DNA from: Falsiroseomonas selenitidurans
Lineage (GTDB): Bacteria > Pseudomonadota > Alphaproteobacteria > Acetobacterales > Acetobacteraceae
Assembly: GCF_012103215.1 (NCBI RefSeq)
Contig: NZ_JAAVNE010000003.1
Location: forward strand, 1 to 64,000
Length of the DNA stretch: 64,000 nt
Reading direction: 5' to 3'
A program made the translations under genes and the position numbers. The first letter of the stretch is position 1. Every line of letters begins with the position of its first letter. This document shows, in pieces, positions 51,630 to 59,507 of this stretch. The notes under the pieces are model-generated. The model saw only the letters and a program-made list of their open reading frames with translations, did not search any database and was not told where the DNA came from.

Positions 51630-53294
51630 TCAGGCGATCCCGGCCAGGGCCGCGCGGATGGCGGCGGCCTTGTCCGCCGGGCCGTCGCCGCTTCGGTGCA
51701 GCTTCGCCTCCGGCCGCAGGGACAAGGCCAGGTCCAGGCACTGCACGAACAGGTCGTTCGCCGCCGCCAGGAAGGCGACGCGCTGCGGCAGGGCGGCGAG
51801 CCGTTCCGGCAGCGGCCAGGCGAGGGCGGAATGCCAGGCCGGGGCGAAGCTTTCAGGGTTCTTCGCCACCTCCCGGATCTCCGCCTGCAGGCGTGCCGGC
51901 TCCACCATCGGTTCGGTGGCGCGGGCATTCTCCAGCCGGCGGTCCCACCAGGGGAACCACAGGCCCATGTCGCGCCGCATGTGCCACATCCGCAGCAGAT
52001 GGCTGCCATCCCAGGCGGGCAGCACGTCCGGTGCCCAGCGCGGCGCCCATTCGGCGCGCAGCCGCGCCGGCAGGGCGATCGGCGCATCCAGCAGCACGGA
52101 CAGCGCCCGGTCCGGCCGCGACGCGGCGGCGGCCACCACCGTGGTGGCGCCGGCATTGTGGCCCAGCAGATGGGCGGCCTTCACGCCCAGCGCGTCGCAC
52201 ACCCCCCACAGCGCCGCCGCCCAGGCCTCAGGACCCTGCTCCCCGGCCGCCTCGCTCTCGCCATGCCCGGGCGGGTCGAAGGCGATGGCGGGGATCCCCA
52301 GCGCCCGCAGCAGATCCTCGTACAGGGCGGAGGAGCCCGGCACATGTGGGGCGATCACCAGCGGCGGCGCCGCATGCAGGTCGCCGATCACCCGCACCAG
52401 CACCTGCCGCCCCCCGACATCGACATAGTTGGTGGTGCTGCGGCCCGGGATGGGCGTGGCCAGTGGCGAAGGCGGCACCGCCCCGCGCGGCCTGTGGCGC
52501 AGCAGGATGGCGCGTTCCGCCGCGGCCGCGGCCAGCGGGTCGCGCGGCATTTCCTGCACCCAGGCTTCCGGCGGGTAGGCCGCCATGGTGCGGTGCTGGC
52601 TGTCGCCGGGGCGATTGCCGAAGCAGACCGGCACCGTCAGCTCCGGCAGCACCGCCAGGCCGCGATGCCGGAAGGCGGCCGCATAGCCGATGCGGTAGCC
52701 ATCGCCGGCCTCCAGCAATTCGACCACCCCGCGATGGTTGAACGCGGCCTCCGGCGCGTCCGTATCGGCGCGGAAGGCCAGGGTCTGGTTGTGCCAGGGC
52801 CAGAACACATGCTGGTCGCGATAGCGGTACCACAGCCACAGCAGGTGCCCGCCATCCCATTGCGGCACCAGCGGCAGCAGGTAGCGCGCCAGCCGTTCCT
52901 CCGCCGCCTTGGCGGAAAACACGGGAAATCCATCGGTCAGCGCCATGGCGCAGCGGGCCGGGTGGCGACGGGCGAATTCCACGGCGATGGAGGCCCCGGT
53001 GTGCCGGCCATAGGTGGAGGCCTGGTCCACGCCCAGGGCCTCCAGCGCCGCCGCCAGGCCGTCCGCGAAATCCTCGATCTCCGGCGGGTCCTGCGGCAGC
53101 AGGTCGGACAGGCCGAAGCCCGGCGTGTCGAAGGCGAGCGCGGTGAAATGGCTGGCGAAGACCTCCTGCACCGGTTGCAGCACCTTGGCGGAGCAGGGGG
53201 AGGCGTGCAGCAGGCACACCGCCGGGCCCTGGCCGATGCGCGTATAGTGCAGCCGGCGCGTGCCGAGCGTCAGGAAGTGACGGGTCAGCCGCAT
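51630..53294 (-). CDS. tandem alpha/beta-hydrolase protein lacking nucleophile serines
   Basis: A 554-residue protein built from two alpha/beta-hydrolase units (about 1-270 and 285-554). They share the odd lid motif WDG-(G/S)-HLL-x2-W-x3-RD (at 146 and 428) followed by F-W-P-W or W-F-P-W-W, so they arose by duplication. The nucleophile elbow is G-R-H-T-G (H98) in unit 1 and G-H-N-A-G (N380) in unit 2, so neither has the usual serine. Candidate acid and histidine positions persist (D513, H234, H533). It is the last gene of the dpp operon and overlaps the FAD-oxidase gene by 10 nt. Confidence 0.85.
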   Translation of the reverse strand: MRLTRHFLTLGTRRLHYTRIGQGPAVCLLHASPCSAKVLQPVQEVFASHFTALAFDTPGFGLSDLLPQDPPEIEDFADGLAAALEALGVDQASTYGRHTGASIAVEFARRHPARCAMALTDGFPVFSAKAAEERLARYLLPLVPQWDGGHLLWLWYRYRDQHVFWPWHNQTLAFRADTDAPEAAFNHRGVVELLEAGDGYRIGYAAAFRHRGLAVLPELTVPVCFGNRPGDSQHRTMAAYPPEAWVQEMPRDPLAAAAAERAILLRHRPRGAVPPSPLATPIPGRSTTNYVDVGGRQVLVRVIGDLHAAPPLVIAPHVPGSSALYEDLLRALGIPAIAFDPPGHGESEAAGEQGPEAWAAALWGVCDALGVKAAHLLGHNAGATTVVAAAASRPDRALSVLLDAPIALPARLRAEWAPRWAPDVLPAWDGSHLLRMWHMRRDMGLWFPWWDRRLENARATEPMVEPARLQAEIREVAKNPESFAPAWHSALAWPLPERLAALPQRVAFLAAANDLFVQCLDLALSLRPEAKLHRSGDGPADKAAAIRAALAGIA

Positions 53295-54826
53295 CCCTGC
53301 ACCCCCTCCAGCGCGCCGGGGTTCATCCGCCCGCGCGGGTCCAGCATGGCCTTCACCGAATGCAGCAACTGCGCCGCCCCGGGCTCCATGCGCGATCCAA
53401 GCCGGTAGAAGCGGCCGATCTGGGCGTGCACCGCGCCGTGCTGGTCCATGATGCCGGACAGCACCTCCCGCGCCCCGCGCACCAGGTCGCGCGCTGCCGG
53501 GTTGGCGGGGAAGTCGCCGAAGCGGGCGCGGTTGCTGTCGGAGAGGTTGTTCAGGTGCAGCGCGTCCAGCCGGTCGCGCCAGTAGAACATCGGCTCGATC
53601 GTCACATAGGCACCGAGCGAGGAGATGATGTGGCTGATGGTCACCCCTGCCTCCGCCAGCGCCGGCGCCAGCGCCGCGTAGCGGGCCTCCAGCGCCGCAA
53701 GGCAGGCACGCGCCTGGCCCAGCGGCAACATCCCGTGCACCGGCACCCAGCGCTCCCCCTCCGGCCCCACCAGGCCGCGGATGGAATAGGGCCGCGCGCG
53801 CAGCGCCTTGGGGATGGAGGGCGGCACCTCCCTGCCCCCGGCGCCGAGGGCGATGCGGCGCGCCGCCTCGATACCGGCCTCGGCGGCGGCCTCGGTCACG
53901 CCATCGGCGGTCAGGTGCAGGCTCCAGGCCGCTTCGGCCTGCGCGCCGCGGGCGGTGCGGGCCAGCCCCGCCACGTCGCGCATCGCCCTGTAGACGGAGC
54001 CGGCGCGGGCGGCGACGGCACCCGCCGTGCGCAGCGCCTCCACCGCTTCCACCTTCATGGCGCTGCGGCTGCGCACCGGGTCCATGGCGAAGGCGCGGGT
54101 CACCACATTGGCCTGGGCGATGCCGACCATCGCCGCCATCATCGCCGCCCCGGTCTCGAAGGCGAAGGAGCCGAAGGCGGCCTCGCGTTCCGGCGCCAGG
54201 CGCAGCGCCACCTCGGTCTTCACGCCGAAGGCGCCGCAATCGCCGAGGAACAGGCCGGTGAGGTCCGGGCCCATGTGCCGCCAGAAGGGTGGCGCGTTGC
54301 GCAGCGCCAGCGCGCCGGTGCGCACCGCATTGCCATCCGCCAGCACCACGGCCAGGCCGAGGATGCCGTCCATCCCGCCCGGCAGGTTCTGCGCCACGGT
54401 GCCGCCGATGGTGCTGACGGAGCCGGAGATGGGCGAGGCCTGGGCAGCGCGCAGCCCATGGGGTGCCAGCGCCGCGGCCAGCGCCTGCCAGGTGGCGCCA
54501 GCGCCGACCACCGCCGTCAGGTTCGGCGCATCCACCTTGATGCCGGCCATGCGGCCGGTATCCACCACCACGGCCGGCGCCTGGGGCACCACGCCGGCGG
54601 TGTAGGACAGGCCGGCGCCGCGCGGCACGATGGGGCGGCCGAATTCGGCCAGCAGGCGCAGCGCGGTGGCGGTTTCCTCCGTGCTGCCGGGGCGGATCAC
54701 CATTTCGGCCGGCGCCGCGCCCGGCCAGTCGAAAAGGTCGGCGGTGGCGAGCGCGCAGGCCTCCGCATCGGTCGCGACATGCTCCGCGCCGAGGCGCTGC
54801 GCAAGCGCCGCCGCCAGGCTGCTCAT
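53285..54826 (-). CDS. FAD-binding oxidase (glycolate-oxidase GlcD-like)
   Basis: A 513-residue PCMH-type flavoprotein. The FAD domain has IVPRGAGLSYTAGV, VVGAGATWQALA, SVSTIGGTVAQNLPGG and GDCGAFGVKTEV; the C-terminal cap has MFYWRDRLDALHL and PRGRMNPG. Members oxidise 2-hydroxy acids or similar alcohols, passing electrons to quinone or oxygen. No adjacent GlcE/GlcF. Coupled by ATGA overlap to the upstream amidohydrolase gene and by a 10-nt overlap to the hydrolase gene, so all belong to one pathway. Confidence 0.9.
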   Translation of the reverse strand: MSSLAAALAQRLGAEHVATDAEACALATADLFDWPGAAPAEMVIRPGSTEETATALRLLAEFGRPIVPRGAGLSYTAGVVPQAPAVVVDTGRMAGIKVDAPNLTAVVGAGATWQALAAALAPHGLRAAQASPISGSVSTIGGTVAQNLPGGMDGILGLAVVLADGNAVRTGALALRNAPPFWRHMGPDLTGLFLGDCGAFGVKTEVALRLAPEREAAFGSFAFETGAAMMAAMVGIAQANVVTRAFAMDPVRSRSAMKVEAVEALRTAGAVAARAGSVYRAMRDVAGLARTARGAQAEAAWSLHLTADGVTEAAAEAGIEAARRIALGAGGREVPPSIPKALRARPYSIRGLVGPEGERWVPVHGMLPLGQARACLAALEARYAALAPALAEAGVTISHIISSLGAYVTIEPMFYWRDRLDALHLNNLSDSNRARFGDFPANPAARDLVRGAREVLSGIMDQHGAVHAQIGRFYRLGSRMEPGAAQLLHSVKAMLDPRGRMNPGALEGVQGCG

Positions 54827-55722
54827 GCCGGGCGGTCGGCGAGGTTGAAGATCCGGATCGCGTTGTTGCGCAGGATCTTCCTCAGCGGATCGGGTCGGAA
54901 GTTCAGATCGTGCATCTCGTTCATCGCGCGCTCCGGGTCGATCACCGCCCAGTCGGTGCCGAACAGGAATTTGTCCTGCCCGTAAGTATTGGCATAGTGC
55001 ACCGCCTGGGGGGGCCAGTGCTTCGGCGCATAGGCATCGCCGGCCATGTACACGTTCTCGTGCTTGGTGCAGACGGAGATCATCTCATCCGTCCAGGGGT
55101 AGCCCAGGTGGATGCCGATGATGGTCAGTTCCGGGAAGTGGATCGCCACCTGGTCCAGCGTGATGGGCCGCCCGACGGAGGGCAGCCGCCGGTCCTTCTG
55201 GTAGACCAGGCAGTGGCCCACCTGCATCATGATCGGCACGCCGAGTTCGGCGCAGCGGGCATAGTAGGGGTAGTAGATCGCGGCGTCCGGCGCCTGCCCG
55301 AACCAGTGCGGGTACAGGTGGCCGCCGACGAAGCCGTATTCCTTGATCGCGACGTCCAGCTCCTTCAGCCCGGCGATGCCGCGCGTCGGGTCGATTCCGG
55401 CCAGCCCCGAGAAGCGGTCCGGGTACTTCGCGCAGATGTCGCGCACCCATTCATAGGGGATCTCGATGGAGCCCCGCACCCGCAGGTCGCCGCAGCGCAC
55501 GGCGATCAGGAAGGACCGCTCCACGCCGGCGCGGTCCATCTTGCGCAGGTAATCCTCGATGGAGACGCCGCGGCGGTCGTCCTGCTTGGTGCGGACCTGG
55601 CTGCGGAAGCGGTCATCGGTGGGGATGCGGCCCTCGGCGAAGGCTTCCGGGGTGAAGACGTTCACCACGATGTCGATCGCGCCGTAGCCGGTGCGGGTGG
55701 CGGCGGGGTCGAAGACGGTCAT
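54823..55722 (-). CDS. amidohydrolase-2 family protein without HxH motif
   Basis: A 299-residue TIM-barrel protein similar to ACMSD/amidohydrolase-2 enzymes: GLAGIDPTRG, VGGHLYPHW, VPIMMQVGH, IIGIHLGYPWTDEM and LFGTDWAV keep three of the metal-site residues. The N-terminal I-D-x-H-x-H motif is replaced by I16-D17-I-V-V-N21, so two of the usual five ligands are missing. It may bind a different metal arrangement or act without metal. Substrate presumably imported by the ABC system encoded upstream. Both ends overlap neighbours by 4 nt. Confidence 0.85.
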   Translation of the reverse strand: MTVFDPAATRTGYGAIDIVVNVFTPEAFAEGRIPTDDRFRSQVRTKQDDRRGVSIEDYLRKMDRAGVERSFLIAVRCGDLRVRGSIEIPYEWVRDICAKYPDRFSGLAGIDPTRGIAGLKELDVAIKEYGFVGGHLYPHWFGQAPDAAIYYPYYARCAELGVPIMMQVGHCLVYQKDRRLPSVGRPITLDQVAIHFPELTIIGIHLGYPWTDEMISVCTKHENVYMAGDAYAPKHWPPQAVHYANTYGQDKFLFGTDWAVIDPERAMNEMHDLNFRPDPLRKILRNNAIRIFNLADRPA

Positions 55723-56678
55723 GCGGGATCCTCGGCGGGTTCCAGGCGGTTGGTGCGATCGGCGATGCGCAGGCAGGCGGCTTCCTGCCCCGGCGCCAGG
55801 GGCTGCATGGCGGGCGGGCCGGCGTTGCAGGCCGGCAGCGCCAGCGGGCAGCGGCCGGCGAAGAAACAGCCCGGCGGCAGGTTGATGGGCGAGGGGATTT
55901 CCCCCTGCACCCGGTGCCGGCGCAGCGCCACGAAGGGGTCGGGCGGCAGGTGCGCCGAGAGCAGCGTCTGGGTGTAGGGGTGGCCCGGCGTCTCGAACAG
56001 CGCCGCCGCCGGCCCCGTCTCCACGATGCGGCCGAGATACAGCACGGCGACGCGGTGCGAGACCAGGCGCACGGTTTCCAGATCGTGGCTGATGAACAGC
56101 ATGGCGACGCCGGTCTCGCGCTGCAGCTCCTCCAGCAATTGCAGGATGCCGGCGCGCACGGAGAGGTCGAGCGAGCTGGTCGGCTCATCCAGCACGATCA
56201 GCTTCGGCCGGTTGGCGATGGCGCGCGCGATGGAGACGCGCTGCAACTGGCCGCCCGAGAGTTCATGCGGGTAGCGGCCGAGGGTTGCCAGCGGCAGGCG
56301 CACGCGCTCCGCCAGCAGCCGCGCCTCCGCCAGGTTGCCGCCATGCAGGCGCAGCGGTTCCTCCAGCAGCCGGCCGATGGTCATGCGCGGGTTCAGCGCG
56401 CCCCAGGGGTCCTGGAACACCACCTGCAGCCGGGCGCGCAGCGGGCGGAGCGTGGCGGCGGACAGGCGGGTGATGTCCTGCCCCTCGAACAGGATTCTGC
56501 CCTGTGTCGGCGCCAGCAATCGCGTCGCCAGCAGGCCGATGGTGGATTTGCCGGAGCCGGATTCGCCGACCAGGCCCAGGGTCTCGCCCGGCGCGATGGC
56601 GAAGGACACGTCGTTCACCGCCTGCACGCCGCCGGGGAAGCGGTGCACCAGGTTCTGGATGGCGAGCACGGCGGTCAT
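55719..56678 (-). CDS. oligopeptide/dipeptide ABC transporter ATP-binding protein (DppF/OppF-like)
   Basis: A 319-residue ABC ATPase: Walker A GESGSGKST (38-46), Q-loop VFQDPWGALNP, signature LSGGQLQR (about 139), Walker B LIVLDEP and SHDLETV. The C-terminal oligo-HPY region with four cysteines (CFFAGRCPLALPAC) is typical of Dpp/Opp ATPases and may bind a [4Fe-4S] cluster. Pairs with the DppD-like subunit; ATGA overlaps on both sides. Confidence 0.93.
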   Translation of the reverse strand: MTAVLAIQNLVHRFPGGVQAVNDVSFAIAPGETLGLVGESGSGKSTIGLLATRLLAPTQGRILFEGQDITRLSAATLRPLRARLQVVFQDPWGALNPRMTIGRLLEEPLRLHGGNLAEARLLAERVRLPLATLGRYPHELSGGQLQRVSIARAIANRPKLIVLDEPTSSLDLSVRAGILQLLEELQRETGVAMLFISHDLETVRLVSHRVAVLYLGRIVETGPAAALFETPGHPYTQTLLSAHLPPDPFVALRRHRVQGEIPSPINLPPGCFFAGRCPLALPACNAGPPAMQPLAPGQEAACLRIADRTNRLEPAEDPA

Positions 56679-57652
56679 GCCGCCTCGCCGGCGAAATGGC
56701 AGGCGGCGCCATGCGTGCCGGAGACGGCGATGCGCGGCGGCGCGGCCAGGCAGGCGGTGGCGGCGCGCGGGCAGCGGTCGCGGTACAGGCAGCCCTGCGG
56801 CAGGTCGTAGAGGTCGGGCGGCGTGCCGCCGGTGACGGTCCAGCCCAGCTGGGCGATGCGGCCCGGCGTGCTGTCGATCAGGGCCCGGGTATAGGGGTGG
56901 CTGGGGCGGGAGAAGACCTCGCGCACCGGCCCATCCTCCACGATGCGGCCGGCGAACATCACCGCGACGCGCTGGCAGTAATGCGCCACCACGCCGAGGT
57001 CATGGGTGATGACCAGCGCGCCCAGGTTCCGCGCCGCGACGATGTCGCGCAGCGTGTCCAGCACCTGCGCCTGCACCGTCACATCGAGCCCCGTGGTGGG
57101 TTCGTCGGCGATGATCAGCGCCGGGTCGTTCACCAGCGCCATGGCGATCAGCACGCGCTGCGCCATGCCACCGGAAAGCTCATGTGGCCAGGCGCGCATC
57201 CGCCGCGCCGGGTCCGGGATGCGCACGGCGGCCAGCATCGCCTCCGCCTTCGTCCGCGCCGCCGCACCGTGGGCCGTGTCGTGCACGCGCTGCATGCGCA
57301 CCAGCTGGTCGCCGATGCGCTTCAGCGGATCGAGCGAGGTGAGCGGCGACTGCACGATCATCGCCATGCGCCGGCCGCGGATCTTCTCCAGCTCGCGATC
57401 CGACAGGCCGATGATCTCCCGCCCCTCGAAGCGGATGGAACCATGCGGGATGCGGGCCGGCGGGCGCAGCAGGCCCATGGCGGCGAGCGCGGTGAGCGAC
57501 TTGCCCGCGCCGGTCTCGCCGACCAGCCCCACCACCTCCCCGGCCGCGACGGTGAAGGAGACGCCGTTCAGCGCCTGGGCCACGCGCAGCCGGTTGTCCA
57601 GGCCGCGGGTGGCGAATTCCACATGCAGGTCCTGCACCGCGAGCAGCGTCAC
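56675..57652 (-). CDS. dipeptide ABC transporter ATP-binding protein (DppD-like, GTG start)
   Basis: A 325-residue ABC ATPase with Walker A GETGAGKS, Q-loop IVQSPLTSLDP, signature LSGGMAQR, Walker B LIIADEPTTGLD and ITHDLGVV; the C-terminal CLYRDRCPRAATAC cysteine motif is also present. The GTG at 57652 overlaps the upstream permease stop as GTGA. Works with the DppF-like ATPase as a heterodimer. Confidence 0.92.
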   Translation of the reverse strand: MTLLAVQDLHVEFATRGLDNRLRVAQALNGVSFTVAAGEVVGLVGETGAGKSLTALAAMGLLRPPARIPHGSIRFEGREIIGLSDRELEKIRGRRMAMIVQSPLTSLDPLKRIGDQLVRMQRVHDTAHGAAARTKAEAMLAAVRIPDPARRMRAWPHELSGGMAQRVLIAMALVNDPALIIADEPTTGLDVTVQAQVLDTLRDIVAARNLGALVITHDLGVVAHYCQRVAVMFAGRIVEDGPVREVFSRPSHPYTRALIDSTPGRIAQLGWTVTGGTPPDLYDLPQGCLYRDRCPRAATACLAAPPRIAVSGTHGAACHFAGEAA

Positions 57653-58500
57653 TTGCCGGTCGCCCGCCGCTTCGGGTCCAGCAGGTCCGACAGGCCGTCG
57701 CCGGCCAGGTTCAGCCCCAGCACCATGGCGATCAGCGCCAGGCCGGGGAACAGCGCCACCCACCATTCGCCGGAGATCACGTATTCGGCGCCCTGGCGGA
57801 TCATCGCGCCCCATTCCGGCGCCGGCGCCTGCACGCCGATGCCGATGAAGGCCAGCGTGGCGGAAATGCGCACCGCCCAGGCCATGCGCAGCGGCAGCTG
57901 CGCGGTGGCGCCCAGGATGGCGTTGGGCAGGATGTGCACCAGCAGCACGCGCCATTCCGGATTGCCGGCGGCCACCGCGGCGCGCACGAAGGTGGCGTTG
58001 CGCAGCGCCAGCACCTCCGCCCGCACGATGCGCGCGAAGATCGGGCTGTCCAGGAAGCCGACGACGAGAATGACGTTGAGGAAGCCCTGCCCCGTCGCCG
58101 CCACGATGGCCAGCGCCAGGATGATGGTCGGGAAGGCCCTGAGCACGTCGAGGATCCGCAGCAGCACCTCGTCCACCCAGCCGCCGCGCCAGCCGGCGAT
58201 GAGGCCGAGCGGAATGCCGATGACGGCCATGATGGCGCCGGCCGGCAGGGCGATGCCGAAGGCGTAGCGCGCGCCATGGATGGTGCGGGAGAATACGTCC
58301 ATGCCGTTGCCGTCGCTGCCCAGCAGGAATTGCCCCGAGCCCGGCGGCCGCAAGGTCTCGTAGGGGAAGGATTGCGTCGGCGGCAGCGGCGCGATCAGGT
58401 CGGCGAAGGCGGCCAGCAGGGCGAAGACCAGGATGGCGCCGAAGCCCACGGCGAAGGTCGGGCTGCGCCGCGCGACGCCCAGGACATGGGTGAAACTCAT
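57649..58500 (-). CDS. dipeptide ABC transporter permease (DppC-like)
   Basis: A 283-residue inner-membrane permease with about six helices; the coupling EAA loop is EVLALRNATFVRAAVAAGNP and the N-terminal LLGSDGNGMDVFSRTIHGAR is the DppC hallmark. ATGA overlap with the DppB-like gene and GTGA overlap with the ATPase gene. Confidence 0.93.
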   Translation of the reverse strand: MSFTHVLGVARRSPTFAVGFGAILVFALLAAFADLIAPLPPTQSFPYETLRPPGSGQFLLGSDGNGMDVFSRTIHGARYAFGIALPAGAIMAVIGIPLGLIAGWRGGWVDEVLLRILDVLRAFPTIILALAIVAATGQGFLNVILVVGFLDSPIFARIVRAEVLALRNATFVRAAVAAGNPEWRVLLVHILPNAILGATAQLPLRMAWAVRISATLAFIGIGVQAPAPEWGAMIRQGAEYVISGEWWVALFPGLALIAMVLGLNLAGDGLSDLLDPKRRATGK

Positions 58501-59507
58501 GCGCGAGCCCGGGGCTCCAGCAGCAGCACCACCAGGTCCACCAAGGCGAAGACCAGGACGGAGGCGATGGCCAGCACCAGGACATAGCCCTGCACCGCCG
58601 CGAAATCGCCGAGCAGGATGGCGTTCAGCCCCCAATGGCCGAGCCCGCCCCAGGCGAAGACGAATTCGATCAGGCTGGCGGCGGCGAGCAGGGAGGTGAA
58701 TTCGGAGCCCACGAAGGTGATCACCGGCACCAGCGCGGCGCGCAGCGCGATGCGACGGATGATGCGGCGCGGGAAGCCGCAGGCGCGCGCGTAGCGGATG
58801 TAGTCCGATCCCATCACCTCGATGGCGATCGCTCGCGTGTGCTTGATGATGGGCGCGGTGGCGACGATGGCGAAGCAGCCGACCGGCAGCACGAGCTGCG
58901 CGGCGGCCGACCACGCCGCTTCCCCGTTGCCGGCCAGCAGGCTGTCCAGCAGGACGGAGCCGGTGAGGACCTCCGGCGGCGTCACCATCATGGACACGCG
59001 CCCCATCGGCGCCGGCGCCCAGCCAAGCAGGTAGAAGAAGACGAAGATCGCCATCAGCCCGAGCCAATAGGTGGGCAGGGAGAAGCCGAACAGCGAGCCG
59101 AAGCGGGATGCCTGGTCGAACCAGCCATTCGGCCGCTCCGCCGCGCGCAGCCCGACCGGCACGCCGACCAGCGCGCCGATGCCAACCGCCAGCGTCACCA
59201 GCTCCAGCGTCGCCGGCAGGTGGTCCGCAATGGCCTGGGTGACGGGCGCATTGCCCTGCCAGGACAGGCCGAGGTCGCCCTGTACCAGCCGGCCGAGATA
59301 GGCCCAGAACTGCGTCAGCAGCGGCTGGTCCAGCATCAGCTCCGCGCGGATCCGCGCCAGCATCGGCGCATCCGCCATCGGCCCGGCGAGCATCGCCACC
59401 GGGTCCTGGTCGCCGATGCGCACCAGCATGAAGGTCAGGAACAGGATACCGAGCAGGACCGGCAGCGCGACCAGCGCGCGCCGCCACAGGAACCCACCCA
59501 GGCTCAT
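58497..59507 (-). CDS. dipeptide ABC transporter permease (DppB-like)
   Basis: A 336-residue permease with about six helices: N-terminal FLWRRALVALPVLLGILFLTF, then DLGLSWQ, GVPVGLRAAE and the EAA loop (VMGSDYIRYARACGFPRR). Forms the channel with the DppC-like subunit. Overlaps the binding-protein gene by 4 nt (ATGA). Confidence 0.93.
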   Translation of the reverse strand: MSLGGFLWRRALVALPVLLGILFLTFMLVRIGDQDPVAMLAGPMADAPMLARIRAELMLDQPLLTQFWAYLGRLVQGDLGLSWQGNAPVTQAIADHLPATLELVTLAVGIGALVGVPVGLRAAERPNGWFDQASRFGSLFGFSLPTYWLGLMAIFVFFYLLGWAPAPMGRVSMMVTPPEVLTGSVLLDSLLAGNGEAAWSAAAQLVLPVGCFAIVATAPIIKHTRAIAIEVMGSDYIRYARACGFPRRIIRRIALRAALVPVITFVGSEFTSLLAAASLIEFVFAWGGLGHWGLNAILLGDFAAVQGYVLVLAIASVLVFALVDLVVLLLEPRARA

